A stretch of 64,000 nucleotides of DNA from Acidobacteriota bacterium (lineage in GTDB: Bacteria > Acidobacteriota > Blastocatellia > UBA7656). The stretch lies in NCBI GenBank assembly GCA_040754075.1, contig JBFMDH010000007.1, forward strand, positions 196,201 to 260,200, written 5' to 3'. Shown piece by piece: positions 1 to 9,378 of the stretch. The notes under the pieces are model-generated. The model was not told the origin of the DNA and made no database searches. It saw only the letters and a list, made by a program, of their open reading frames with translations. Made by a program: the position numbers and the translations under genes. Every line of letters starts with the position of its first letter. Positions within the stretch are counted from its first letter, which is position 1.

Positions 1-2
1 GC

Positions 3-167
3 GGCATCAATCAAGCGACCTTGCAGAGCGTGGATGGGGCGAAACAGTCCGAATCCGCTGCCAGGAACTTGCACGAACTGGGGCAGAAGTTGCGGCAGTT
101 GGTGACGCGCTACAAATTGCCGCAGGAGTTGGATGCCCGACCTTTCGCCAAAGGAGCAACGCTATGA
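3..167 (+). CDS. Methyl-accepting chemotaxis protein, C-terminal end (partial)
   Basis: The frame is open from the left edge of the window to a TGA at 165-167 and encodes the last 54 residues of a protein. The peptide has the Gln/Ala/Ser-rich helical character of the distal MCP signalling domain (QSVDGAKQSESAARNL, then LHELGQKLRQLVTRYK), which normally follows the hairpin tip that binds CheA and CheW. The stop codon overlaps the cheW start by 4 bp (ATGA), so the two are probably translationally coupled. As the receptor of this cluster it would relay ligand or PAS/HAMP input to the CheA-receiver kinase downstream. Only the tail is visible, so sensing domain, membrane topology and length cannot be stated. 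The family call rests on this tail plus context. Confidence 0.75.
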   Translation, partial: GINQATLQSVDGAKQSESAARNLHELGQKLRQLVTRYKLPQELDARPFAKGATL

Positions 168-796
168 AGCAGAATCAAGAATTACCGCAAGGGAACCAGC
201 AAATAGACTGGAGCAAGGTTCATCGCCGCATAGCCGCCGCGCAGCAATCGCTTGATGCGAACCTTTCCGCAAGCGCAGCGCAAAAGAAAAAGATTCTTGA
301 CGAACGCGCCCGCGCACTGGCTATGGAGGCGGAACCCGACGCGCTTGTAGAAGAACTTGAGGTATTGGAATTTGTGCTGGCTTATGAACGCTACGCTGTT
401 GAATCGGCATACATTCGAGAGGTCGTTCCGTTTCAAGGACTGACGCCATTGCCTTGCACACCGCCGTTTGTCGTAGGCATCGTGCAGGCGCGTGGGCAAA
501 TCCTCTCGGTCATCAACATCAAAAAGTTCTTAGGTTTCCCACAAACCGGCATCGCCGATCTGCACAAGATCATCATTCTTCACTTTGAGAACATGGAGTT
601 CGGGGTGTTGGCAGATGACATCATCGGCGCGCGTCGCCTGCCAACCGATCAATTGCAAACGTCTTTGCCTGCATTGATACAGATGCAGGAAGCCTATTTG
701 AAAGGCATTACCAGGGACAGAGTGGTTGTCCTCGACGCCAGGAAGTTGCTGTTGAGCAAAAACCTTCTGGTCAACCAAAAGGCGTCTCAAAAGTAG
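164..796 (+). CDS. cheW: CheW-like chemotaxis coupling protein
   Basis: A 210-residue CheW-family adaptor that should bridge the MCP to the CheA kinase. Residues 1 to about 60 are a charged extension absent from minimal CheW proteins. The CheW beta-barrel domain occupies about residues 65-205, starting at LEFVLAYERYAVES and followed by the conserved proline- and glycine-rich strand region (PFVVGIVQARGQILSVINIKK). An AAGGAG Shine-Dalgarno at 151-156 lies 7 bp before the ATG, which overlaps the stop of the upstream MCP. It sits second in the operon MCP-cheW-cheA-cheB. The N-terminal extension contains no domain I recognise. Length and domain match the family, so the assignment is firm, but which receptor it serves beyond the adjacent one is inference. 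Confidence 0.9.
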   Translation: MKQNQELPQGNQQIDWSKVHRRIAAAQQSLDANLSASAAQKKKILDERARALAMEAEPDALVEELEVLEFVLAYERYAVESAYIREVVPFQGLTPLPCTPPFVVGIVQARGQILSVINIKKFLGFPQTGIADLHKIIILHFENMEFGVLADDIIGARRLPTDQLQTSLPALIQMQEAYLKGITRDRVVVLDARKLLLSKNLLVNQKASQK

Positions 797-871
797 CATT
801 GGGCGGCAAGAGAAACGCTGCCGGAAGAAGCAAGGCTACGCGCAGGTAACCACCGATAGGGATAGAGTAAA

Positions 872-3250
872 ATGAGCAGCAGAGAGGAAGAATTTCTCAA
901 ACGGCTTTGGGCGACCTTCAGAATTGAAGTTGACGATCACCTTCAAGCGATGTCAGCGGGACTGCTGGAATTAGAAAAGACTGCGGACGCGCAAAAGCAG
1001 AAGGAGATTATCGAGGCGGTGTTCCGCGAAGCGCACAGTTTGAAAGGCGCGGCTCGTGCCGTCAACAGCGCGGAGATTGAAGCGGTCTCGGCCTCTTTGG
1101 AAAGCGTGTTCGCTGCTTTGAAAGGGAATGAAATCGCGTTGTCTCCGGCGCTGTATGATCTGCTGCATCAGGGCTTGGACAGCATACGGCAGTTCCTCTC
1201 GAATAACGAGATGGAAGGCAGCAAATCCGTTAAGCCGAAAACCAACGAACTGATGGCGCTGCTTCAGCGGGCAGCAAAAGGCGAGGCGTTGCCCGAAGCG
1301 AAACCTTTGCCCGCTTCACCAGTTGACCGCTCTGCCGCGCAGGCAGAAGAAACGGCTGAAACGCCAGCGCCAACAGATGCAGTGACGAGCGTATGGGGTC
1401 AGCCCGAAAGAGCCGAGACTTCAACTTCTGAAGCGATAGCGTCAACGGGAATGACGGAAACGGCTGCGCTGGCGGAAACCGTGAGAATCTCGACCGCCAG
1501 GTTGGACGCCCTCTTGCCACAGGTGGAAGAGATGCTCTCGGCAAAACTGGCGCTCGGGCAGAGAGCAGCCGAACTTTCAGAAATCAATGTCGCGCTGGCC
1601 TCTTGGAAAAAGCAGTGGTCAAAAATCCCGCCAGTCTTGCGCAAAGTCCACCCGCTGGTTGAACGCAAGACAAACGGAAATTCGTCTACCGAAGCAACCG
1701 AATACTTGCCAACGCTCACCGAGTTTCTCGAATGGAACGCCGCTTTCCACCAGTCGCTGGAAGCAAAACTTGCGGCGCTGACCAAAGCCGTCCGCCACGA
1801 CCACTATGCTCTCAGCAAACAGGTTGATGGGCTGCTTGGCGATGCCAAAAAGATGTTGATGCTTCCCTTCTCTTCGCTTCTGACGGGGTTTCCGAAACTG
1901 GTCAGAGACCTGGCGCGAGACCGAGGCAAAGAGGTGGAATTAGTCATTGAAGGCGCGGAGATAGAGATTGACCGGCGCATCCTGCACGAAATCAAAGACC
2001 CGCTCATTCACCTGGTTAGAAACGCCGTAGATCACGGCATTGAAAATCCCGACAAACGACAAGCGCGCAACAAACCGCTTCGCGCCCGGCTGCGCATAGC
2101 GATCTCTTCAGAAGAAGGCGGCAAAGTTGAAGTCCTGGTTTCCGATGACGGCGCGGGCATAGACTTTGCGGCGGTGCGAGCGGCGGCGCTCAAGAGCGGG
2201 CGCTTTGCCAAAGAAGAACTGCAAGCTTTGAGCGCGCAGGAAACATTGTCGCTCATCTTCGACTCAGGCGTTTCCACCAGCCCGATTATCACAGACCTAT
2301 CGGGGCGCGGACTGGGTCTGGCGATTGTCCGCGAAAAAGTCGAAAAGCTTGGCGGCGGCGTGGCGATTGAAACGCAGCCTGAGGCCGGAACGGTTTTCCG
2401 CCTTCATCTGCCCATCACGCTGGCGACCTTTCGCGGCGTACTCATACGCCTGGGCGACCGTACCTTCGTGGTTCCCACAACCAATGTCGAGAGAGTGGCG
2501 AGAATCCCTTTGGATAATATCAAGACCGTTGAGAACAAGGAGACGATTCAGCTTGACGAAGAGACCATTTCCTTTGCGCGCCTTCAGGAAGTGCTGGAAT
2601 TGCCTGGCAATGGCAGGAGAGCGGAAAACGCTGCCTTCATCCCCGTGATGATTCTGTCCTCTGCTGGCAAGCATATGGCATTTGGCGTTGACGAGATTCT
2701 CAACGAACAGGAAGTGTTGGCAAAAAGCCTGGGCAAACAACTCTTGAGCGTTCGCAATCTTGCGGGAGCAACCGTGCTGGGGTCTGGTCAGGTCGCGCCG
2801 ATTCTGGACGTGGCGGATATGATGAACGTTGCGGCGCGCGCGGTCACTAAATCGCTTGCCGCACCTGTTGAAGAATCCGAGGCGAAGCAGGGAGCCATCT
2901 TGGTTGTGGACGATTCCATAACCACCAGAGCTTTGTTAAAGAACATTCTCGAATCAGCCGGATACCGCACCAGCACGGCAGTTGACGGCATAGACGCTTT
3001 CACCCAACTCAAGACGGAAACCTTTGATCTGGTGGTGAGCGATATTGAGATGCCGCGCATGAATGGCTTTGACTTGACCGAAAAGATTCGCGCCGACAAG
3101 CAGCTTGCCGAAATGCCTGTGGTGCTGGTAACGGCGCTGGAAACGCGTGAGGACCGTGAAAGAGGTATAGACGCGGGCGCGAATGCCTACATCGTGAAAT
3201 CGAGTTTTGATCAGAGCAACCTGCTGGAGGTGATTCAGCGATTGCTCTAG
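872..3250 (+). CDS. cheA: Chemotaxis histidine kinase CheA fused to a receiver domain
   Basis: A 792-residue hybrid CheA. The order is HPt (about 5-115, phospho-acceptor His55 in HSLKGAARA), a low-complexity Ala/Glu/Pro linker (about 130-200), a dimerisation region, the HATPase domain (about 330-510, N box with LIHLVRNAVDHGIE, G boxes with DDGAGI and GRGLGL), a CheW-like domain (about 515-655) and a C-terminal receiver (about 670-790, acceptor Asp724 in VVSDIEMP). No clear P2 CheY-binding domain is visible. In the families where this architecture is known (WspE, FrzE and similar), the kinase feeds a c-di-GMP, developmental or other non-flagellar output, and the attached receiver acts as phosphate sink or output. 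It lies 75 bp after cheW and 23 bp before cheB, so it is probably co-transcribed. The output of this system is not visible in the window. Confidence 0.93.
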   Translation: MSSREEEFLKRLWATFRIEVDDHLQAMSAGLLELEKTADAQKQKEIIEAVFREAHSLKGAARAVNSAEIEAVSASLESVFAALKGNEIALSPALYDLLHQGLDSIRQFLSNNEMEGSKSVKPKTNELMALLQRAAKGEALPEAKPLPASPVDRSAAQAEETAETPAPTDAVTSVWGQPERAETSTSEAIASTGMTETAALAETVRISTARLDALLPQVEEMLSAKLALGQRAAELSEINVALASWKKQWSKIPPVLRKVHPLVERKTNGNSSTEATEYLPTLTEFLEWNAAFHQSLEAKLAALTKAVRHDHYALSKQVDGLLGDAKKMLMLPFSSLLTGFPKLVRDLARDRGKEVELVIEGAEIEIDRRILHEIKDPLIHLVRNAVDHGIENPDKRQARNKPLRARLRIAISSEEGGKVEVLVSDDGAGIDFAAVRAAALKSGRFAKEELQALSAQETLSLIFDSGVSTSPIITDLSGRGLGLAIVREKVEKLGGGVAIETQPEAGTVFRLHLPITLATFRGVLIRLGDRTFVVPTTNVERVARIPLDNIKTVENKETIQLDEETISFARLQEVLELPGNGRRAENAAFIPVMILSSAGKHMAFGVDEILNEQEVLAKSLGKQLLSVRNLAGATVLGSGQVAPILDVADMMNVAARAVTKSLAAPVEESEAKQGAILVVDDSITTRALLKNILESAGYRTSTAVDGIDAFTQLKTETFDLVVSDIEMPRMNGFDLTEKIRADKQLAEMPVVLVTALETREDRERGIDAGANAYIVKSSFDQSNLLEVIQRLL

Positions 3251-3273
3251 TTGCTGCAACCCGGAGGAAATAA

Positions 3274-4332
3274 ATGATCAGCGTTCTCATCGTCGAAGAT
3301 TCACCCGTTCAAAGAGAGGCTCTGGCTTACATCCTGAACTCGGCTCCCGATATAGAAGTAATCGGCTATGCCAGCAACGGCGAAGAAGCTGTCGAGGCGT
3401 CAAAGCAATACCAACCCAAGGTCATCACGATGGACATTCATATGCCCGGAATGGATGGCTTTGAAACCACGCGCAGAATCATGCGCGAGTCGCCCACTCG
3501 CATCGTGATTGTGAGCGCGAGTTGGCAATCTACGGAAGTGGAAAAGTCTTTTCAGGCTATGCAGGCGGGAGCGCTGGCGATCATTGAAAAGCCTCCGGGG
3601 TTGGGGCATCCAGATTATGAAAGAGCGGCTCGCGAATTGGTGCAAATCGTCAGACTGATGTCGGAAGTGCAGGTCATCAGACGCCGAGCGCAAAGACCTG
3701 ACGATGCCAGCACTCCGCTGGTTAGTTCCCAAAGACACACACCGGCTCAGGCGACAAAGAAAATCAAGCTGGTAGCAATTGGCGCTTCAACGGGCGGGCC
3801 GCCTGTGCTACAGACGATTCTGGCAGGGTTGCCGAAGAATTTCGCCGCGCCGGTGCTGATTGTGCAGCACATCGGAACGGGCTTTGCTCAGGGGTTTGTC
3901 AACTGGCTCACGCACGCCACCGATTTTCCAGTTCATCTGGCAAGCGCAGGCGACACGCTGTTACCCGGTCACGCTTATGTGGCTCCCGACGGGTTTCACA
4001 CCGGGTTGAATGCCCAAGGGCGGATATCCCTCAGCAAGGACGCGCCTGAAAATCATCTTCGACCTTCCGTGTCCTACAGCTTCCGTTCTGTGGCGCAGAT
4101 CTGCGGCGGCGAGGTGGTCGGCGTGCTGCTCACCGGCATGGGCAAAGATGGCGCTGAGGAGTTGAAGTTGTTGCGAGAACTAGGGGCTATCACTATTGCG
4201 CAGGATGAAGAAAGCTCTGTGGTTTTTGGTATGCCGGGAGAGGCGGTCAAGCTAGAAGCCGCACAGTATGTACTTTCGCCAAATGAAATCATCGCGCTGC
4301 TCTGTGAGTTGATTGGCAAAACAACCGTCTAA
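3274..4332 (+). CDS. cheB: Chemotaxis response regulator protein-glutamate methylesterase CheB
   Basis: A 352-residue canonical two-domain CheB. An N-terminal receiver (about 2-120, acceptor Asp54 in ITMDIHMPGMDG) regulates a C-terminal methylesterase (about 165-350). The catalytic triad is intact: Ser172 in GASTGGPP, His199 in QHIGTGFAQGF and Asp292 in GMGKDGAEEL. It removes methyl groups from receptor glutamates, and CheA should phosphorylate it to provide adaptation. A GGAGG ribosome-binding site precedes the ATG closely. A CheR methyltransferase partner is not present next to it in the window. One may lie upstream of the truncated MCP, or the CheR domain encoded near 55100 could serve. 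No recognisable terminator follows. A 222-bp gap separates it from the hybrid kinase. Confidence 0.95.
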   Translation: MISVLIVEDSPVQREALAYILNSAPDIEVIGYASNGEEAVEASKQYQPKVITMDIHMPGMDGFETTRRIMRESPTRIVIVSASWQSTEVEKSFQAMQAGALAIIEKPPGLGHPDYERAARELVQIVRLMSEVQVIRRRAQRPDDASTPLVSSQRHTPAQATKKIKLVAIGASTGGPPVLQTILAGLPKNFAAPVLIVQHIGTGFAQGFVNWLTHATDFPVHLASAGDTLLPGHAYVAPDGFHTGLNAQGRISLSKDAPENHLRPSVSYSFRSVAQICGGEVVGVLLTGMGKDGAEELKLLRELGAITIAQDEESSVVFGMPGEAVKLEAAQYVLSPNEIIALLCELIGKTTV

Positions 4333-4554
4333 ATCAGACCGCAAGAGATTGGTGCACTGTTCACAGGGCGCTACATATCAAAGTAACGCAAATTTTTTGG
4401 CGGTTTTGCAGAGTTCGCAATTGATATTTGTACCAACCTCATAAGTTTCGATTTAGCAGCGTCTTGTTATAAGGGCTTTCGCCTGCTTTTTGCGCTGAAA
4501 CCTTAGAAGCGATTTGAACAGCTTCTGATTCCTGACGGGAAACGAGGACTTATC

Positions 4555-6771
4555 ATGAAACCGCATAACGAATTCAAGAAAGATACCGTAGAAATACTAA
4601 TTGCCGAGGATAGCCCCACACAGGCTGAACAATTGAGATACATTCTGGAGAGCCATCACTACAGCGTTGCCATTGCCCGCAACGGCAGAGAAGCGATTGA
4701 TAACATCACCAATCACAAACCGACGATTGTCATCAGTGACATCACCATGCCGGAAATGGATGGTTACGAGCTTTGTCGGCGCATCAAGGCGAATCAACAT
4801 CTCAAGGATATTCCGGTCATCCTGTTGACTGCGCTTTCTGATCCGCTGGATGTGTTGAAGGGTTTGGAATGCGGAGCCGACAACTTTATCACCAAGCCCT
4901 ACGAAGAACGTTACCTGCTCTCACGCATCAACTACCTGCTGGTGAATCGGGAAATGCGCCGCAATCAGTCGCCGCAATTCGGATTGGAAATCTTTTTTGG
5001 CGGCGAAAAGCGACTCATCACCGCTGACCGGGCGCAAATCTTAGACCTCTTCATCTCCACTTATGAAGTGGCGCTGCAAAAAAATGAGGAGATGACAGCG
5101 GCGCAGGCCGATCTACAGAAATTGAATGAACAACTCGAAGAGAAAGTAAAAGAGCGCACCGCCGCGCTTGAGATTGAAATCGCCGAGCGGGCGCGGGCGC
5201 AAGAGGCGCTGCGGCAGGCGGAAGAGAAATATCGCAAAATTTTTGAGAGAGCGGTGGAGGGCATTTTCCAAATCTCGCCGCAAGGCAGATTTATCGCCGC
5301 CAATCCGGCGATGGCGCGAATGCTTGGTTACAACTCGCCCGAAGAGTTGCTCGCCTTACCGACCGGCGTACAAGAGCAGTTTTACATAGAACCTGAATCT
5401 CAGGAGCAAGTGCGGCACTTGCTGACAGAACAGGGAGTCGCACAAGGAGTAGAATTGCAGATTCGCCGCAAGGACGGAACCAGCATATGGGTGGCAGGCA
5501 ACGCCCAAGTGGTGCGTAGCGAGAGCGGAGAAGTCATGTACTTTGAAGGCGCGATTGAGGACGTGACCGAACGCAAGGAACTTCAGGAGCAGCTTCTGCA
5601 TTCGCAAAAGATGGAAGCCATAGGCGTACTCGCTGGTGGCGTGGCTCACGACTTCAATAATTTGTTGACCGTCATCGTCGGCTACGGGCAACTGGCGCTA
5701 CAGCGACTTAGACCTACAGACCCGTTGTACGAAGAACTCAGCATTATTCTGAACGCCGCCGACCGCGCTTCGATGCTAACCAGGCAATTGTTGGCATTCA
5801 GCCGCCGCCAGGTCTTGCAACCGAAAGCGATTGACCTCAACGCCGTGATTGGAGACGTTGAAAAAATGCTGCGACGACTGATCGGCGAGGACATTGATTT
5901 CGTTACCCTACTCGATCCGGAAGTGGGGCAGGTTTATGCCGATCCGGGGCAAATCGGACAGGTGTTGGTAAACCTTGTGGTCAACGCCCGGGCGGCAATG
6001 CCTGATGGCGGCAAGCTCATCATCGAAACGAGTAATGCTTACCTCAACGAAGAATATGCCCAACATCACGCAGAGGTCACTCCCGGTCAATATGTGATGC
6101 TGGCAGTCAGTGACAACGGTATCGGTATGAACGCTGAAACCAAATCCAGAATCTTTGAGCCTTTCTTTACCACCAAACCATCAGGCCAGGGAACCGGTCT
6201 CGGACTGGCAACTATCTACGGCATCGTCAAACAGAGCGAAGGGCATATATGGGTCTATAGCGAACCCAGTCAAGGAACCACTTTCAAAATCTATCTGCCC
6301 CACTTGCCGGAGACGATTGCGGAGGTAGAGCCATCCGAGCAACCCGCTCAAACTTCGGCAGGTCAGGAAACTATTTTAATTGTCGAAGACGATGATTCCT
6401 TGCGGGTGCTGGGGCGCAAAATCCTGACGGCAAGCGGCTACAAGGTGCTGGAAGCCATGAATGGCAATGAAGCGCTGGCACTGGTTGAGGAGTTTAAGGA
6501 ATCCATTGACCTCGTGGTAACCGATGTGGTCATGCCACATATGAGCGGGCGCGAACTGGCTCATCGTATCAATGCGCTAGCTCCCAAAATCAAAATCCTG
6601 CATACTTCAGGTTACACTGATCACGCGATTATGCAGCACGGCGTGCTGGGCAAAGGAACCTTTTTCTTACAGAAACCTTACACCATCGAAAGCCTGACTC
6701 GAAAAGTGCGCGAGGTGTTGGATGATAACGAGGGAACGTCTGCGGTTATTTTCCCGTCTGAACTTTCATAG
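4555..6771 (+). CDS. Hybrid sensor histidine kinase (REC-PAS-HisKA-HATPase-REC)
   Basis: A soluble 738-residue hybrid kinase with no membrane segment. The N-terminal receiver (about 10-130) has acceptor Asp62 in [13 protein letters not shown] coiled coil (about 175-225) leads to a PAS domain (about 225-345), then the dimerisation/phosphoacceptor domain with His365 in [10 protein letters not shown], the HATPase domain (N box with [14 protein letters not shown] boxes DNGIGM and [10 protein letters not shown]) and a C-terminal receiver with Asp657 in VVTDVVMP. The first receiver suggests it is itself controlled by another kinase, possibly the CheA hybrid just upstream; that link is inference from position. 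The H box with N-N-L-L is typical of kinases that pair with separate receivers or HPt proteins. A second kinase with the same core is encoded at 38301-40070. A GAGG motif lies upstream of the ATG. Confidence 0.92.
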   Translation: MKPHNEFKKDTVEILIAEDSPTQAEQLRYILESHHYSVAIARNGREAIDNITNHKPTIVISDITMPEMDGYELCRRIKANQHLKDIPVILLTALSDPLDVLKGLECGADNFITKPYEERYLLSRINYLLVNREMRRNQSPQFGLEIFFGGEKRLITADRAQILDLFISTYEVALQKNEEMTAAQADLQKLNEQLEEKVKERTAALEIEIAERARAQEALRQAEEKYRKIFERAVEGIFQISPQGRFIAANPAMARMLGYNSPEELLALPTGVQEQFYIEPESQEQVRHLLTEQGVAQGVELQIRRKDGTSIWVAGNAQVVRSESGEVMYFEGAIEDVTERKELQEQLLHSQKMEAIGVLAGGVAHDFNNLLTVIVGYGQLALQRLRPTDPLYEELSIILNAADRASMLTRQLLAFSRRQVLQPKAIDLNAVIGDVEKMLRRLIGEDIDFVTLLDPEVGQVYADPGQIGQVLVNLVVNARAAMPDGGKLIIETSNAYLNEEYAQHHAEVTPGQYVMLAVSDNGIGMNAETKSRIFEPFFTTKPSGQGTGLGLATIYGIVKQSEGHIWVYSEPSQGTTFKIYLPHLPETIAEVEPSEQPAQTSAGQETILIVEDDDSLRVLGRKILTASGYKVLEAMNGNEALALVEEFKESIDLVVTDVVMPHMSGRELAHRINALAPKIKILHTSGYTDHAIMQHGVLGKGTFFLQKPYTIESLTRKVREVLDDNEGTSAVIFPSELS

Positions 6772-6915
6772 GCGCGTCTCGCGTTTTGCGGAAGCCCAGG
6801 GGAAACTGCGCCCCCTCACGGTTGAGCTACTGACCGGCTCATCTCCATTAGCAGCAGGTGTGAGTAGGGGCAAGCTGGTGCCGTGCGACAAGCCGACTGT
6901 GCACCTAATGTTTGC

Positions 6916-6945
6916 TTGACATCATACATTGGCAAAGTAAATAAT
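6916..6945 (+). promoter_or_regulatory. Candidate sigma70-type promoter of the first APC permease gene
   Basis: A consensus TTGACA at 6916-6921 is followed after about 16 bp by TAAATA near 6938, which is an imperfect -10. It lies about 50 bp before the ATG at 6997, which supports that start over the longer open frame beginning at 6883 and running through the promoter. Confidence 0.4.
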
Positions 6946-6996
6946 CGCGGCGCTTTTGCGTTCACAACACAAGACCAAAACGAGGACATCCGGCAC

Positions 6997-8934
6997 ATGG
7001 ATACAAAACAGGAGACACAGCAAAAAGCTGCCTTGAGAGAATGGTTCCGCACTAAATCGCTCGACGCAATTTTGGGTGATGCCGAAGAACCTGAACATAA
7101 ATTGAATCGCGCATTGGGTCCCGTGCAACTCACGATGTTCGGTATCGGCGCAATTATCGGCGCAGGCATTTTCGCCACCATCGGCACCGCGGCAGCGGGC
7201 GATGCCAATCGTCCGGGCGCGGGACCTGCCTTGATGGTTTCCTTCATTATCACGGCTATCGTATGCGGATTCACGGCGCTCTGTTATGCCGAATTCGCTT
7301 CGATGGTGCCGATTTCCGGTTCGGCGTACACCTATTCTTACGCGACACTCGGCGAACTCATAGCCTGGGTCATCGGCTGGGATTTAATCATTGAATACGC
7401 AGTCGGCAATATCGCCGTCGCCATCAGTTGGGCAAATTATTTCAAAACCTTGTTGAAGGGATTGCACATTCCCGGACTTGCGCCCGATGGCATCAGCATT
7501 CCCGACTGGCTGTCGATGGATTATCGCACCGCCGCGAAAATTGTTGACGAAAACGGCATTCAAACGGTGTATCGCGATGCGCCTCATCTTTTTGGACAAC
7601 CGATTATTTTAAATGTTCTGGCAATTTTCATCGTCGCCGCCATCACCATTATTCTGGTCTGGGGGGTGAAAGAAAGTTCCAGATTTAATGCCATCATGGT
7701 TGCCATAAAAATCGTCGTGCTGACTTTCTTCATCGTCGTTGGCATGTTTTATATTCAACCCGCGAACTTCACACCCTTTGCCCCGAATCGTTTCGTCGGC
7801 ATCAGCGCCGGCGCGGCGATTGTCTTTTTCTCTTATATCGGATTCGATGCGGTTTCGACGGTTGCCGAAGAGACCAAAAACCCGCAACGCAATTTGCCCA
7901 TCGGCATCATCGCATCGCTGATTATCTGCACAATTTTTTATATCATCGTCGGCGTCGTCTTTTCAGGATTGATTTCCTATCCAGACCTCACCCAAAAACT
8001 CGCTACCGAACAGGCGGAACCGTTGACTATGGCGCTTGAACACGCAATGCCCAAAGGCACATCCAACCTCGCCGTCGGTATCGTCGCTTTCGGCTCGGTC
8101 ATCGCCCACACCGCTGTGTTATTGGTGTTTCAACTCGGACAACCGCGCATCTTCTTTTCGATGGCGCGTGATGGATTGCTGCCCAAAGCCTTTTATAAAG
8201 TCCATCCGAAATTCCGCACCCCGCACGTCGCAACCATTTTGACAGGTTTATTCGTCGGCGTGTTCGCTGCTGTCGCCAGCATCGACGAGATGGTTGATTT
8301 GACCAACATCGGCACACTGTTCGCCTTCATTTTGGTGTGCGCCGGGATTTTGATTTTGCGCGTGAAAGAGCCTGAGCGGAAACGCCCGTTCCGCGCGCCG
8401 GGCGGCATCATGACACCGATTCTCGGCATCATTTCCTGTTTGTATTTGATTTACTTTTTGCCGCCGACTTCGTGGCTTCGCTTTGCCGCGTGGTTGAATT
8501 TCGGGTTTGTGATTTACGTTGCATATGGTTCGGTTAAAAGCCGATTAACGGGTATCGAAACCGCAACCAATCCGGCGGCTCACGATGCGAATACGGCGTA
8601 CACCGGCGCATGGCTTGGCGTTATCGGCACCTTGATGTTGTTATTTATGCGCTGGTTCGATTTGTGGTTGATTGCCAATAAAGACAGTGAACTGCAAGGC
8701 TCGCCATTTGCCGCTTCGTTTAATGGTGATGCGTGGTTGGAAAAATCATTGTTTATGATATTACCGCTTACGTTGAATGCCCTGGTGCTTTGCCCAATCG
8801 TCATTCGTCGCGCTTTGAATGCCAAACGCGATGCGGCACAATCCGGCAAAGTGACGATGGCTTTGGGCATTGCAGGCGGGTTAGCCATCTTGACGATTAT
8901 TTATTTGTTTTTAGTCTTCACACATAAACCATAA
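6997..8934 (+). CDS. APC superfamily amino-acid permease (cationic amino-acid transporter type)
   Basis: A 645-residue inner-membrane permease of the APC superfamily, closest in pattern to the CAT/YfnA group. The conserved TM1 motif FGIGAIIGAGIFATIG, the loop FSYIGFDAVSTVAEE with NPQRNLPIGI, and the cytoplasmic motif GQPRIFFSMARDGLLP are all present. About twelve hydrophobic segments fill residues 45-500. Some 140 further residues carry extra hydrophobic segments, making it longer than the 526-residue paralogue at 17286. Transport is expected to be proton-coupled amino-acid uptake or exchange; the substrate cannot be read from sequence. The ATG at 6997 is preferred because GAGGACATC precedes it and a promoter-like TTGACA lies just upstream. 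The open frame extends 38 codons further, to 6883, without a better start. The small gene at 8954 follows 19 bp later, probably in the same transcript. Confidence 0.88.
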   Translation: MDTKQETQQKAALREWFRTKSLDAILGDAEEPEHKLNRALGPVQLTMFGIGAIIGAGIFATIGTAAAGDANRPGAGPALMVSFIITAIVCGFTALCYAEFASMVPISGSAYTYSYATLGELIAWVIGWDLIIEYAVGNIAVAISWANYFKTLLKGLHIPGLAPDGISIPDWLSMDYRTAAKIVDENGIQTVYRDAPHLFGQPIILNVLAIFIVAAITIILVWGVKESSRFNAIMVAIKIVVLTFFIVVGMFYIQPANFTPFAPNRFVGISAGAAIVFFSYIGFDAVSTVAEETKNPQRNLPIGIIASLIICTIFYIIVGVVFSGLISYPDLTQKLATEQAEPLTMALEHAMPKGTSNLAVGIVAFGSVIAHTAVLLVFQLGQPRIFFSMARDGLLPKAFYKVHPKFRTPHVATILTGLFVGVFAAVASIDEMVDLTNIGTLFAFILVCAGILILRVKEPERKRPFRAPGGIMTPILGIISCLYLIYFLPPTSWLRFAAWLNFGFVIYVAYGSVKSRLTGIETATNPAAHDANTAYTGAWLGVIGTLMLLFMRWFDLWLIANKDSELQGSPFAASFNGDAWLEKSLFMILPLTLNALVLCPIVIRRALNAKRDAAQSGKVTMALGIAGGLAILTIIYLFLVFTHKP

Positions 8935-8953
8935 TTCCAGGAGGTAAAATTTT

Positions 8954-9265
8954 ATGGCTTACACTTATGAAGAACTGAAACCCAAAACCCTTGCCGAGCT
9001 GCGCGATATTGGCAAAGACATTGTGCAGGGTTATTCGCAAATGAACAAAGAGCATTTGCTCAGGGAGATCTGCAAAGCCCTGAACATTGATATGCACGCT
9101 CATCATCAGGTTGTCGGCATCAACAAAACTGACATCAAATCGCATATCAAAGAGTTGAAGGCAAAACGCGATGAAGTCATTGCCGAAGGCAATCACACCG
9201 AACTCAAAAAGGTTCGGCGGGCAATTCATCGCCTGAAAAGACAGATTCACAAATCGACGGTTTAG
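8954..9265 (+). CDS. Small protein with Rho-N/SAP-like N-terminal region
   Basis: A 103-residue basic protein of unknown function. Residues about 7-45 (LKPKTLAELRDIGKDI, then NKEHLLREICKAL) resemble the helix-extended-loop-helix of Rho N-terminal/SAP-like domains, which bind nucleic acid in several families. The second half is a charged helix, probably coiled coil, rich in Lys/Arg (KELKAKRDEV, RAIHRLKRQIHKS). The start is well supported by CAGGAGGTAAAATTTT immediately before the ATG. It lies 19 bp after the APC permease gene, but a functional connection is not evident. The Rho-N resemblance is by eye only. Nucleic-acid binding is an inference and an ordinary coiled-coil protein remains possible. 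Confidence 0.7.
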   Translation: MAYTYEELKPKTLAELRDIGKDIVQGYSQMNKEHLLREICKALNIDMHAHHQVVGINKTDIKSHIKELKAKRDEVIAEGNHTELKKVRRAIHRLKRQIHKSTV

Positions 9266-9378
9266 CTTCGCCAGTATTGAAATCCTTTCAAAAGGATAAT
9301 CGCCAAGTCACCGGATTTGCCAAAGCAGAGGTTGAACAGTTTGGCGCATTTGGCGGCTTGGCGATTCAAAAAATCAAG

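Noticed and set aside
9277-9378. Upstream extension of the nuclease-like protein from a TTG
   Set aside because: The extension precedes a well-formed signal-like segment and has no ribosome-binding site; the ATG at 9379 is a better start.
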